Positions 35,401 through 50,400 of a stretch of DNA of 64,000 nt are shown piece by piece. A program made the translations under genes and the position numbers. The DNA comes from Ampullaceana balthica. Taxonomy: Eukaryota; Mollusca; Gastropoda; Lymnaeidae. The stretch covers positions 72,786 through 136,785 of the forward strand of contig CALYLW010001394.1 in NCBI GenBank assembly GCA_944989445.1, read 5' to 3'. Below the pieces are notes generated by a model. The model was not told where the DNA came from. It saw only the letters and a list, made by a program, of their open reading frames with translations, and searched no databases. Within the stretch, counting starts at the first letter, position 1. Each line of letters starts with the position of its first letter.

Positions 35401-38400
35401 ATACATTAGTTGTACCTAACCAACAGTTGAGAAAGTAAATTTTCAGTTTTAGTTCCTATGAGTAAATGTGCTGTATTGTGAGTTGTGAATCATTTATCTT
35501 AGGGTCTGTATTAATTCCTACTCTCTACCACTGGGCTACTGTAATGGCTGTCATCAAGTTATTAGGGGCTTTTGGGGTCCTGTTACTCAGCTTAGATGGA
35601 ACCTGGGTGTATACATAGCATATCCCATTGTGGGTGTCATATCCCATGGTGGGTGTCATATCCCGTGGTGGGTGTCATATCCCGTGGTGGGTGTCATATC
35701 TCGTGGTGGGTGTCATATCCAGTGGTGGGTGTCGTATCCCGTGGTGGGTGTCGTATCCCGTGGTGGGTGTCGTATCCCGTGGTGGGTGTATTGCCGTGAT
35801 GTTGCTCAGCTTAAATTGAACACAGCTCCACCCTCTCCCCTCTGTCTCATGTTTATTATCTTGTAACAAAAAGATGTGGTGAAAGGAAGTCAGCCATTTT
35901 GTCAGGGATGATATTAGGTTAAAGCACTGTGGGCTCCAACACCGACCTGACTTGAAGTGTCGACCTGACTTGAAGTGTCGACCTGACTTGAAGTGTCGAC
36001 CTGACTTGAAGTGTCGACCTGACTTGAAGTGTCGACCTGACTAGAAGTGTCGACCTGACTTGAAGTGTCGACCTGACTTGAAGTGTCGACCTGACTTGAA
36101 GTGTCGACCTGACTTGAAGTGTCGACCTGACTTGAAGTGTCGACCTGACTTGAAGTGTCGACCTGACTTGAAGTGTCGACCTGACTTGAAGTGTCGACCT
36201 GACTTGAAGTGTCGACCTGACTTGAAGTGTCGACCTGACTTGAAGTGTCGACCTGACTTGAAGTGTCGACCTGACTTGAAGTGTCGACCTGACTTGAAGA
36301 GTCGACCTGACTTGAAGTGTCGACCTGACTTGAAGTGTCGACCTGACTTGAAGTGTCGACCTGACTTGAAGTGTCGACCTGACTTGAAGTGTCGACCTGA
36401 CTTGAAGTGTCGACCTGACTAGAAGTGTCGACCTGACTTGAAGTGTCGACCTGACTTGAAGTGTCGACCTGACTTGAAGTGTCGACCTGACTTGAAGTGT
36501 CGGGAAATAATATGAATCCCTACAACACTTTTGTGCGTGTACCTGTATTGAATGGCTTAAGTGCTGTTGTTATGCTTTTGTTTACCACTTGGGGACTTTG
36601 GCCTGCAATTTTTCTTGTTTTCTCAACTGCATTTTGTTGAGGCCATCATTCAGAATCATAGTTAGCAGGACTCATGATAGTTAGCAGGACTCATGATAGT
36701 TTGCAGGACTCATGATAGTTAGCAGGACTCATGATAGTTAGCAGGACTCATGATAGTTAGCAGGACTCATGATAGTTTGCAGGACTCATGATAGTTGGCA
36801 GGACTCATGATAGTTGGCAGGACTCATGATAGTTGGCAGGACTCATGATAGTTAGCAGGACTCATGATAGTTTGCAGGACTCATGATAGTTGGCAGGACT
36901 CATGATAGTTGGCAGGACTCATGATTGTTGGCAGGACTCATGATAATTGGCAGGACTCATGATAGTTAGCAGCAGGACTCATGAGAGTTAGCAGCAGGAC
37001 TCATGATAGTTAGCAGGATTCATGATCTGAACCCTGATAATGGCATGCTAGACTTCCTGGGGATCCTAGTTGGCAGGACTCATGATAGTTAGCAGGACTC
37101 ATGATAGTTAGCAGGACTCATGACAGTTAGCAGGACTCGTTATAGTAAGCAGCAGGGGTCATGATAGTTAGCAGCAGGGCTCATGATAGTTAGCAGGGCC
37201 CATGATAGTTGGCAGGGCTCATGATAGTTAGCAGGGCTCATGATAGTTGGCAGGGCTCATGATAGTTGGCAGGACTCATGATAGTTGGCAGCAGGGCTCA
37301 TGATAGTTGGCAGGACTCATGATAGTTAGCAGCAGGGCTCATGATAGTTGGCAGGACTCATGATATTTGGCAGGGCTCATGATAGTTTGCAGGACTCATC
37401 ATAGTTTGCAGGACTCATGATAGTTTGCAGGACTCATGATAGTTTGCAGGACGCATGATAGTTGGCAGGACTCATGATAATTAGCAGGACTCATGATAGT
37501 TAGCAGCAGGACTCATGATAGTTAGCAGCAGGACTCATGATAGTTAGCAGCAGGATTCATGATAGTTAGCAGGACTCATGATAGTTGGCAGGACTCATGA
37601 TAGTTGCCAGGACTCATGATAGTTGGCAGGACTCATGAAAGTTTGAAGGACCATGATAGTTTGCAGGACTCATGATAGTTTGCAGGACACATGATAGTTG
37701 GCAGGACTAATGATAGTCAGCAGCAGGACTCATGATAGTCAGCAGCAGGACTCATGATACTTAGCAGGACTCATGATAGTTTGCAGGACTCATGATAGTT
37801 TGCAGGACTCATGATAGTTTGCAGGACTCATGATAGTTGGCAGGACTCATGATAGTTGGCAGGACTCATGATAGTTGGCAGGACTCATGATAGTTGGCAG
37901 GACTCTCGATAGTTTGCAGGACTCATGATAGTTAGCAGCAGGACTCACGATACTTAGCAGGACTCATGATAGTTTGCAGCAGGGGTCATGATAGTTAGCA
38001 GCATGGCTCATGATAGTTTGCAGGACTCATGATAGTTAGCAGCAGGACTTATGATACTTAGCAGGACTCATGATACTTAGCAGGACTCATGATAGTTAGC
38101 AGCAGGACTCATGATAGTTAGCAGCAGGGCTCATGATAGTTAGCAGCAGGGCTCATGATAGTTAGCAGCAGGGCTCATGATAGTTTGCAGGACTCATGAT
38201 AGTTAGCAGCAGGACTTATGATACTTAGCAGGACTCATGATACTTAGCAGGACTCATGATGTTCGTTCGTCCGTCGATACGACGAGGACCACTCTAGTCA
38301 TCCGAGGGTATGGGATGGATGACAAAAGTGACTTGCGCGGTGACTTGGATTTAAGTGAGAAGGAGTTGCGCAGTTCGTCGATCTAACTCTCTCGCCCGAG

Positions 38401-41400
38401 GTCATCTTATCCAGCGGCAGGACTAAGTCGAGACGGCTGGTGATGGAGACGGGTGCAGTGGATGGCCATGACGTCCTGTGTGTCTTGTCATGCCCTTAGC
38501 GTTCCACAACGCTTTGCTGAGATTCGCCTTTTTGACCGTTGACCAACTAGTGGTTCCTCCGCTCTGTCCACCGAATCCAGTCTTCACGTGCATAGATAGA
38601 CATATCTAGATCACCGAGGGTTTGAGACCCGTCGGCTACCCTCACCAGGTTTAGCCAGCCATTCAAAGCCGTTGCCCGAGGTGTGGCCACTGCGCACGTT
38701 GCAGTTTCTATGAGCCACTGGTGATAGCTGTGAGACAACTTCCGGATTAATATTAATAGTATTAACAGCCACAAAATGACAATTCCAAGTAAAATACAAC
38801 CAGAAGAGCATAGAGGGAATTCAATTTGAAGATCAGTTCCTTCATATCTTTAATTTTCCTCAATTTACATTTGTATGTTGTATATTTCTCAAGCTCTTGA
38901 TTATTTTTGTCTTTTAATGACAGCAGAGAAATTTAGGTTCCGCCATTTTGAACAACCGGAAGTCATATCGGACTCATGATAGTTAGCAGCAGGACTCATG
39001 ATAGTTAGCAGCAGGGCTCATGATAGTTAGCAGCAGGGCTCATGATAGTTAACAGCAGGGCTCATGATAGTTAGCAACAGGGCTCATGATAGTTAGCAGC
39101 AGGGCTCATGATAGTTAGAAGCAGGGCTCATGATAGTTAGCAGCAGGGCTCATGATAGTTAGCGGGACTCATGATAGTTAGCCGGACTCATGATAGTTAA
39201 CAGCAGGGGTCATGATAGTTAGCAGCAGGGCTCATGATAGTTAGCAGGGCTCATGATAGTTGGCATGGCTCATGATAGTTAGCAGGACTCATGATAGTTG
39301 GCAGGAATCATGATAGTTAGCTGCAGGACTCATGATAGTTAGCAGCAGGGCTCGTGATCGTTGGCAGGGCTCATGATAGTTGGCAGGGCTCATGATAGTT
39401 GGCAGGGCTCATGATAGTTTGCAGGGCTCATGATAGTTTGCAGGGCTCATGATAGTTAGCAGGACTCATGATATTTAGCAGGACTGATGATAGTTGACAG
39501 GACTCATGATAGTTAGCAGGACTCATGATAGGCAGCATGACTCATGATACTTAGCAGCAGGGCTCATGATAGTTGGCAGGCCTCATGATAGTTTGCAGCA
39601 TGACTCATGATAGTTTGCAGCAGGACTCATGATAGTTAGCAGCAAGACTCATGATAGTTAGCAGCAAGACTCATGATTGTTAGCAAGATTCATGATCTGA
39701 ACCCTGGTAAGCGCATGCTAGACTTCCTGGGGATTCTAGTTTTTGAATTGCTTCTTATTTGGTCAGGTGTTGAAACCCTTCAGTGCTGTGGGTCTTTAAT
39801 CAGGCCATGATGACAATGTAATTGTAATGGTGACTTTATTGCTGTATTAAAAGCTGCTTAACTCACATTATCCCAAGAAAATCCTGTCTACCATGTATTT
39901 TATCTCTGTGGAGTGCCCCTTGATATCATGGTGTGTCTACCGTGTATTTTATCACTATGGAGTACCCGTTTGATATCATGGTGTGTTTACCGTGTATTTT
40001 ATCACTATGGAGTGCCCCTGGATATCATGGTGTGTCTACCATGTATTTTATCACTATGGAGTGCCCGTTTGATATCATGGTGTGTCTACCGTGTATTTTA
40101 TCACTATGGAGTGCCCCTTGATATCTTGGTGTGTCTACCGTGTATTTTATCACTATGGAGTGCCCCTTGATATGGTGTGTCTACCGTGTATTTTATCACT
40201 ATGGAGTGCCCCTTGATATCTTGGTGTGTCTACCGTGTATTTTATCACTATGGAGTGCCCGTTTGATATCATGGTGTGTCTACCGTGTATTTTATCACTA
40301 TGGAGTGCCCGTTTGATATCATGGTCTGTCTACCGTGTATTTTATCACTATGGAGTGCCCCTTGATATCATGGTGTGTCTACCGTGTATTTTATCACTAT
40401 GGAGTGCCCGTTTGATATCATGGTGTGTCTACCCTGTATTTTATCACTATGGAGTGCTCCTTGATATCATTGTGTGTCTACCATGTATTTTATCACTGTG
40501 GAGTGCTCCTTGATATCATGGTGTGTCTACCATGTATTTTATCACTGTGGAGTGCTCCTTGATATCATTGTGTGTCTACCATGTATTTTATCACTATGGA
40601 GTGCCCGTTTGATATCATGGTGTGTCTACCGTGTATTTTATCACTATGGAGTGCTCCTTGATATCATGGTGTGTCTACCATGTATTTTATCACTGTGGAG
40701 TGCCCCTTGATATCATGGTGTGTCTACCATGTATTTTATCACTGTGGAGTGCTCCTTGATATCATGGTGTGTCTACCATGTATTTTATCACTGTGGAGTG
40801 CCCCTTGATATCATGGTGTGTCTACCGTGTATTTTATCACTGTGGAGTGCCCGTTTGATATCATGGTGTGTCTACCCTGTATTTTATCACTATGGAGTGC
40901 TCCTTGATATCATTGTGTGTCTACCATGTATTTTATCACTGTGGAGTGCTCCTTGATATCATGGTGTGTCTACCATGTATTTTATCACTGTGGAGTGCCC
41001 CTTGATATCATGGTGTGTCTACCCTGTATTTTATCACTATGGAGTGCTCCTTGATATCATTGTGTGTCTACCATGTATTTTATCACTATGGAGTGCCCGT
41101 TTGATATCATGGTGTGTCTACCGTGTATTTTATCACTATGGAGTGCTCCTTGATATCATGGTGTGTCTACCATGTATTTTATCACTGTGGAGTGCCCCTT
41201 GATATCATGGTGTGTCTACCATGTATTTTATCACTGTGGAGTGCTCCTTGATATCATGGTGTGTCTACCATGTATTTTATCACTGTGGAGTGCTCCTTGA
41301 TATCATTGTGTGTCTACCATGTATTTTATCACTGTGGAGTGCTCCTTGATATCATTGTGTGTCTACCATGTATTTTATCACTGTGGAGTGCTCCTTGATA

Positions 41401-44400
41401 TCATGGTGTGTCTACCATGTATTTTATCACTGTGGAGTGCTCCTTGATATCATGGTGTGTCTACCATGTATTTTATCACTGTGGAGTGCTCCTTGATATC
41501 ATGGTGTGTCTACCATGTATTTTATCACTGTGGAGTGCCCCTTGATATCATTCTGTGTCTCATTTCATGATGCAACCATTAAGTGGAAGCTTTTGCTTTT
41601 AAATACATTAACTTTAACCATAAGTTCTTGCCTTAGATGATGTTGTTAGAAGATCTGGTTAATGATGTAGTTTTTTTATGTGGTTGATGATGTACTTAGA
41701 TGATGTGGTTGATGATGTACTTAGATGATGTGGTTGATGATGTGGCCAGATGATGTGGTTGGTGATGTAGTTAGGTGATGTGGTTGATGATGTACTTAGA
41801 TGATGTGGTTGATGATGTACTTAGATGATGTGGTTGATGATGTTCTTAGATGATGTGGTTGATGATGTTCTTAGATGATGTGGTTGATGATGTACTTAGA
41901 TGATGTGGTTGATGATGTACTTAGATGATGTGGTTGATGATGTACTTAGATGATGTGGTTGATGATGTACTTAGATGATGTGGTTGATGATGTACTTAGA
42001 TGATGTGGTTGATGATGTACTTAGATGATGTGATTGATGATGTAGCCAGATGATGTGGTTGGTGATGTAGTTAGGTGATGTGGTTGATGATGTTCTTAGA
42101 TGATGTGGTTGATGATGTACTTAGATGATGTGGTTGATGATGTTCTTAGATGATGTGGTTGATGATGTACTTAGATGATGTGGTTGATGATGTGGTTGGT
42201 GATGTAGTTAGGTGATGTGGTTGATGATGTTCTTAGATGATGTGGTTGATGATGTGGTTGATGATGTGGCCAGATGATGTGGTTGGTGATGTAGTTAGGT
42301 GATGTGGTTGATGATGTTCTTAGATGATGTGGTTGATGATGTGGTTGATGATGTGGCCAGATGATGTGGTTGGTGATGTAGTTAGGTGATGTGGTTGATG
42401 ATGTTCTTAGATGATGTGGTTGATGATGTGGTTGATGATGTGGCCAGATGATGTGGTTGGTGATGTAGTTAGGTGATGTGGTTGATGATGTTCTTAGATG
42501 ATGTGGTTGATGATGTGGTTGATGATGTGGCCAGATGATGTGGTTGATGATGTTCTTAGATGATGTGGTTGATGATGTGGCCAGATGATGTGGTTGGTGA
42601 TGTAGTTAGGTGATGTGGTTGATGATGTTCTTAGATGATGTGGTTGATGATGTGGTTGATGATGTGGCCAGATGATGTGGTTGATGATGTGGTCAGATGA
42701 TGTGGTTGATGATGTGGCCAGATGATGTGGCCAGATGATGTGGTTGATGATGTGGTTGATGATGTGGCCAGATGATGTGGTTGATGATGTGGCCAGATGA
42801 TGTGGTTGATGATGTGGTTGATGATGTGGCCAGATGATGTGGTTGATGATGTGGCCAGATGATGTGGTTGATGATGTGGTTGATGATGTGGCCAGATGAT
42901 GTGGTTGATGATGTGGCCAGATGATGTGGTTGATGATGTGGTTGATGATGTGGACAGATGATGTGGTTGATGATGTGGCCAGATGATGTGGTTGATGATG
43001 TGGCCAGATGATGTGGTTGATGATGTGGCCAGATGATGTGGTTGATGATGTGGCCAGATGATGTGGTTGATGATGTGGACAGATGATGTGGTTGATGATG
43101 TGGACAGATGATGTGGTTGATGATGTGGCCAGATGATGTGGTTGATGATGTGGCCAGATGATGTGGTTGATGATGTGGTTGATGATGCGGATGATGTGGC
43201 CTCCCAGGTTCGCTCTCTATGTTCCCAGCCTAGTAACACCACCAAAAACACAGATATTGTTTGACTTAAGAGTAATCAGTCATTTTGTCAGCTTTTGAAG
43301 ACTTCAATTTAAACAAATGCAATGTTTGGAAAAATGGAGAAATTTAGCAGTTATAGTAGTGGTAGGGAGAGCTAAAAGAGGTTGAGGACCACTCAAATTT
43401 AGAAATATCAAATATCCTAATTTTTATATACTACACATTCAAAGCATTTTATCTGTGGCTTTAAGTGAAGAGTGCATCAATCAATATCAAATTTTATTTC
43501 TGCCTTCTTTATGACATTTTAATATATTCTGACTAACATCAGTAACAATCTCTCAAGACTGAAGTCTGAGAAAGTCTGTCTGCCAAGGCTGCTGAGTCTG
43601 AGAAAGTCTTCTGCCAGGGCTGCTGAGTCTGAGAAAGTCTTCTGCCAGGGCTGCTGAGTCTGAGAAAGTCTGTCTGCCAGGACTGCTGAGTCTGAGAAAG
43701 TCTGTCTTCCAGGGCTGCTGAGTCTGAGAAAGTTTGTCTGCCAGGACTGCTGAATGTGAGAAAGTCTGTCTGCCAGGACTGCTGAGTCTGAGAAAGTCTG
43801 TGTGCCAGAGGTGCTGATTCTGAGAAAGTCTGTCTGCCAGGGCTGCTGAGTCTGAGAAAGTCTGTCTGCCAGGGCTGCTGAGTCTGAGAAAGTCTGTCTG
43901 GATGGGCTGTTAAGTCTGATATTTAACTTCATGGAAACTGTGGTGACCCTTAAATACTGTGACCTGTAATGGGTGTCACATGCCTGACTTTAATGACCTG
44001 TGACTGTAATGGCTACCTAATTTTCTTTGAGCATGAGACAAACCTGCTGTTAAAAATGTCACATTTTTGTGTCACTTGTTTGAATTGAAGGTCAATATTG
44101 TCCCCTGGAAGTTTGAGGCATGTTGACAAACTCAACCTAGGAGCCTGACGTGTCATTGCATGTCAGCTAGCTGTCCTCAAACGTAAAGGGTCTTTTTGCT
44201 TTTGTAACTGTTCTTTTCTTCACATATAATTGTTTGTTCACCTGTTGCCTTTTGGTGTTCACTGCAGAGAAAGAAGCGGAAGGAGCCCGTAAGTTTTCTG
44301 AAGTTAACTTGTTGAGACAAACAAATTTATTTTTATTTCTTTTATTTGTTTTGACTACCACCTTCACCATATTAGTTACTGACGCAGCTCTTTGCAATCT

Positions 44401-47400
44401 TGGGCTCACAAGGGTTCTAACATCATTTTCTAAAGGACATTGGTAATTTTTAAAGGTTTTACCCACACCTCTGTCCAAGAAGTGAACTATTTTTAAAGTA
44501 TTTAACTCTTTAGTTAACATTTGTTTACAAAAATTATAATTTTTTAATTACTTTTTTTAAAAATTGATATTGTAACAGATACCCTTTTTTATGTCTTTTC
44601 ATTACTAAGTGGAATAATTTTTGTTTCATTGCTTCCTTTTAAAAGCCCTTTCCTCAATATGCTCTCAAGATATCAACAAATCATTTCTATCAGTTTAGCT
44701 GTTTATAACAGTTTTATAAATTCATAAGCCCTCCTCAAAAGTTGTGTGCTCCTCACACATTAAAAGTGTCCCGCCTACAAGTTGAGTGTTCCTCCCATAG
44801 TTTAGTTCCCATCCCACAAATTTAGGTGATCTCCCACAGGTTTTGTGACCCTCCATAGTCCAGTCCCCTTGCCAAACGTTTAGTGCCCTGCTGACAGTTT
44901 TTTCATGTCCTGCCCACAAGTGTTGCGAAGGGCTGTTCAGATGGCAGCTACTGTTCACTAAAAGCCTTGTAACTCTGTATTGACCAACATTGTTTGCCTC
45001 AGGGCATACCCTCCTACAGCTGTGGTTGGAATGCCCCAGGGCATACCCTCCTACAGCTGTGGTTGGAATGCCCCAGGGCATACCCTCCTACAACTGTGGT
45101 TGGAATGCCTCAGGGCATACCCTCCTACAGCTGTGGTTGGAATGCCTTAGGGCATACCCTCCTACAGCTGTGGTTTGACTACCTCAGGGCATACCCTCCT
45201 ACAGCTGTGGTTTGACTACCTCAGGGCATACCCTCCTACAGCTGTGGTTTGACTGCCTCGGGGCATACCCTCCTACAGCTGTGGTTTGACTGCCTCGGGG
45301 CATAACCTCATACAGCGGTGGTTTGATTACCTCAGGGCATATCCTCCTACTGCTGTGGTTTGACTACCTCAGGGCATACCCTCCTACAGCTGTGGTTTGA
45401 CTGCCTCGGGGCATAACCTCATACAGCGGTGGTTTGATTACCTCAGGGCATATCCTCCTACTGCTGTGGTTTGACTACTTCAGGGCATACCCTCCTACAG
45501 CTGTGGTTTGACTACCTTAAGGCATATCCTCCTACAGCTGTGGTTTGACTACCTTAAGGCATATCCTCCTACAGCTGTGGTTTGACTACCTTAAGGCATA
45601 CCCTCCTACAGCTGTGGTTTGACTACCTTAAGGCATATCCTCCTACAGCTGTGGTTTGACTACCTTAAGGCATATCGTCCTACAGCTGTGGTTTGACTTC
45701 CTCAGGGCATACCCTCCTGCAGCTGTCGTATTAATTGGGCAACTCAAAGCTTTCATACCATTCTGTATGAACAATTTAAAAACCTGTTTATGCTTTGATT
45801 TAAATTAGTGTTTTCTAAAAATACTATTGTTAAAGCTTCCTGTTTGCATAACACTCTAGGTATGCCCTAAGACTCTGTGTATGCCCTAGCACTCTGGGTG
45901 AGCCCTAGCACTTTGGATATGCCATAGCATTCTGGATATGTCATAGTGTTCTGGGTATTCCCTAGCATGCTGGATATGCCCTAGCATGCTGGGTATGCCA
46001 TATCTCTCTGGATCGGCCCTGGCACTCTGGGTATGCTCTAGCATTCTGGGTATGCCCTAGCATTCTGGGTATGCTCTAGCATTCTGGGTATGCTCTAGCA
46101 TTCTGGGTATGCCCTAGCATTCTGGGTATGCTCTAGCATTCTGGGTATGCTCTAGCATTCTGGGTATGCCCTAGCATTCTGGGTATGCTCTAGCATTCTG
46201 GGTATGCTCTAGCATTCTGGGTATGCCCTATCACTCTGGGTATGCCCTATCACTCTGGGTATGCCCTATCACTCTGGGTATGCTCTAGCATTCTGGGTAC
46301 GCCCTGATTATTAGATCTCTGTAGTTAGAACTTCCGTCTCGCACTCTTGACTTGGCTTAACCAGCTGACTTCTGTTTCACCTGGACTTCCAATACATGAA
46401 CTATTTGTAAGGCAGCGTCGTTTGTTTTTGATGTGGTCAGTTAAAGTGTTTGATGGTCAAGGAATGGTAATAGAATACTTGTAAACAACACAAGGCATGC
46501 TGTGACTGGATGCCCTGTGGAATGCTTTGGTAATTCTCTTACCCCAATTAGCAATGGTCAACTGTTGATATTCTAAGAGATGGAAAAAATGGGGAGAAAT
46601 ATTTAGCATTGGTCAGGTGACGACTACACGTTTCGGCGATGGTGATAAATGGGCTCTTTATAGGTTGGGTGGGAAGGGGGGGGGTGAGCATGACATCTGC
46701 TCTCTTTTTTTCAAAAATATTCTGAGAAGTAAAATGTGCGTATGATTTAAATTGATTATGTGTAACAATGCTGATATTGGGGTACTATTTCTTTAAAAAA
46801 GAACACCTCTGGCTTGTGTCCTGCTGTAAATGTGTTGGAGGTCCTTGTGTAAGCAGGTCACCACTGACCACACCTGTACTTTAGCCCCATGTATTTGTAT
46901 TTATTCCTGTGTTGGAGCTCCTTTTATTTGGTATACATCTATGCCTGTATTCTGCCAAGAAACCGGCGTGTATTATCATACATGTATTGGTTACCCTGGT
47001 GCACACCATGCGTGTGTTTGGTGCCGTGTATTATCTTACATTTATTGGTTACCCTAGTGCACACCATGCTTGTGTTTGGAGCCATGTATTTGTAGCTCTT
47101 CTTGTTTATTTCATCATAGCAGCTTCATTAGTATTCCAATATTCTTCTGTACTGTCTGAAACGTCCTTGACACTTTGGGTTTGAGGCTAATGCTCCAGCA
47201 TACGTATTTGACACCTTGGGTTTGAGGCCAATGCTCCAACATACGTCCTTGACACCTTGGGTTTGAGGCTAATGCTCCAACAAACGTCCTTGACACTTTG
47301 GGTTTGAGGCTAATGCTCCAAGAATCTCTAACCTAGTTGTGCTTCTGTTCTTATAATAGAATTATTTTATTACATATCCCCCTGTCCATAAATATCATTT

Positions 47401-50400
47401 CTATCCCAGCAATCAGCATGGCCCTAGAAATGTTATTTAGGGTTTGCGATCTCCTATATTCTCCCTCCCCCACTAGGGGTGTTTTGCGTTTTCCCCATTG
47501 CCGAAAGATCTGGGGGAAAATGAGTCAACTTTTAAAACTACTTCCGTGAGTTCTTTAGGGTAGTAATTCTCAAGGGAACCCTCATCTTGGGACTCTGTCT
47601 GCTAATTTAGAATGAAACAACTAAAACTTCATCATCTGGGATTTGTATCTTATACATTTTTGTAACTAATGATTTTTAACCTCTCTGCCCCTTACCCTTT
47701 TTTGTTCTTACTTGTTTTTTCCAGTAACTTTTTAATATGCAAAAATAAAAACAATTATGTTACATCATTTTAAAAAAGGGGATAAAAAACATTGTTTAGC
47801 TACATCACCTTCTCCGGTTGTTGCTAAATCTCCCAAGGCATTCATGCTATACTAAATCTCCCAAGACATTCATGCTGTACTAAATCTCCCAAGACATTCA
47901 TGCTGTACTAAATCTCCCAAGACATTCATGCTGTACTAAATCTCCCAAGGCATTCATTGGTCATGATGATTCTTAGCAACATTTCCTAACCACTGAGGAT
48001 AAAGAATTTAGACATTTTTGTCTTATTTCCCCCTTCTATAAACAGCCATCATTGAAAAAATGTCTCTGTGGTTTAGAAAAACGATGTTGAAATCAATAAA
48101 TATACTTTTGATAACTAAATATCACTTTGACTTTTGATAACTAAATATCACTTTGACTTTTGATAACTAAATATCACTTTGACTTTTGATAACTAAATAT
48201 CACTTTGATTTTGATGGCAAATGAGGTCAAGGACTTTTTAACATGACCATAAGTCACTTTAAACTTCAACTCAATAGCAAAAGTAATTTTTTTGTTTGCA
48301 GGCAACACTCATGTGTCCTAAAATGCCATACTTTGATTTTAGTGGGTGTGTCATTTCATACCGTGTCAGATGACACAGTCTAGATAAACACACTGTTTTT
48401 ACATTTGTTTTTGTTGCTTTGTGGGGCCTGGGTGAGTGGGAATGTGGTAAGTATCAAACTTTATGGGTGTTTCCTCCCAAAAAAGGTGAACTTAGACTTC
48501 TATAAAGAGGACATGAGTTTAAATTTTTTTAAAATGAGTATGGATTATGTAGGAATATCAATACTTGACAAATGAAGATGATTTATTATCTCATGAGTAG
48601 AGCTCAAGTACTCATTTATAATTATGAACTTTGATGGCTAAATTGATTTGTAAAGGAAAACAAAGTCAACAAAAAAAGTTAACAACACCAAGCCTATAAT
48701 ATAAACACATCTCTCTGTTAACAAGCCTATAATATAAACACATCTCTCTGTTAACAAGCCTATAATATAAACACATCTCTCTGTTAACAAGCCTATAATA
48801 TAAACACATCTATCTGTTAACAAGCCTATAATATAAACACATCTCTCTGTTAACAAGCCTATAATATAAACACATCTCTCTGTTAACAAGCCTATAATAT
48901 AAACACATCTCTCTGTTAACAAGCCTATAATATAAACACATCTCTCTGTTAACAAGCCTATAATATAAACACATCTCTGTTAACAAGCCTATAATATAAA
49001 CACATCTCTCTGTTAACAAGCCTATAATATAAACACATCTCTCTGTTAACAAGCCTATAATATAAACACATCTCTCTGTTAACAAGCCTATAATATAAAC
49101 ACATCTCTCTGTTCAAGTTATAATATACCAAACAGCGAATGTGCACAATGGTTTTATTAAAACACTCAGCATTTGACCTTGTTCCTAAAAATAACAAGTT
49201 TTAGCCACCTCAATATAAAATGATGTTTGACCCATAGCCTCACTGTGAAACACTGCCCTACAACGATACAAAGATAAGTTATTGCCAATCAAATACTTCT
49301 AGCTGCCATGAATAAGCATGGCTTCAAAGACATTAATAACTATGAGGGGAAATCACTGCATACAACTGAATTCATCAACTTTATTAGTTTTAGGAGTAGT
49401 CTTGGTGTATTTTTACTGACAATTAATGGAATTTTGTTTTCTTTTTTTCTGGCAAATCAAGTTAATTACACTTTGAATTATTCAATTGAAGTAGGGGAAA
49501 ATCTGGCCTGTGAGTAATTTCATTTTGTTTACCCTTGCACTCCAAGCTGCATTCGGCTAAAGTTTACAGGGTCACTTCAATATGTATGTTTGCAGCATGA
49601 GACGAGGCACATATTGTATGATGTTGATCAGCTTAAATCTTAAAGTTGTAAATGTGAAATATTTTAATTTTAACTCTCACAAGTTTAAAAAAACAATATT
49701 TTTTTTTATCTAGGAACATTTGTTGGTTTGTTGATGCTGTGGTTACAAACAAAAATCTGTGAATAAAACCAATGTCAAACCTCTTCAGTCCATTCAATTC
49801 TCATTGAACACATGTTTTATCCAGACTTCAAGACATAGTAAATATGAAACACCATTCTACTGCCTGATTTGGTTTTGAAATAATCGCAACCTACCAAAAA
49901 TGACAAATTTTAGTGTGACATGATATTTTTTTGTGCTGTCCGCCGGGTCGCCCTACCCTACCGTACCAAAATAAAGCCTTTAAAATCGGATCATGTTAAA
50001 AAATATATTCTTACCGCCATGTTGCAGAGAAAATGTCAGACCAATAAACAAAATATCGAGAAGCTGTTGCTTGGACTTAAATTACTTTTGCTTTGAGTGC
50101 AATATACCATAATACCAGTGCTAGCCAGGGCTTAACAACCTGCCTTGAAAAATTAAATTCCTTATGCATCTGCCATCAAAAATAAATGATCATAAACTGT
50201 ATTTAAACACTGTATTTAAACACTCACCAAACACATGGCATGTTTCCTGTCATAACAAAGTTACCGACCAAATATTTTTAACAAAATATTTATTTTCTGT
50301 TTACTTTTTGTTCAAATTAGGGCTGCGGAAATTATCGATTAATTTGTCCATTAACCGTTAAAATTTTATCGATTAAATATCGATTAAAATAATTTTAATC

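Noticed and set aside
35943..36503. CRISPR-like regular array
   Set aside because: No spacers; contiguous 18-bp units in a eukaryotic intron. Same for all other arrays here.
42631..43251. 206-codon His/Thr/Ser-rich minus-strand frame
   Set aside because: Read-through of the gatgatgtg array.
49700..49750. Microexon after tttttttatctag in intron 13
   Set aside because: The only nearby donor gives 25 nt, which breaks the frame.
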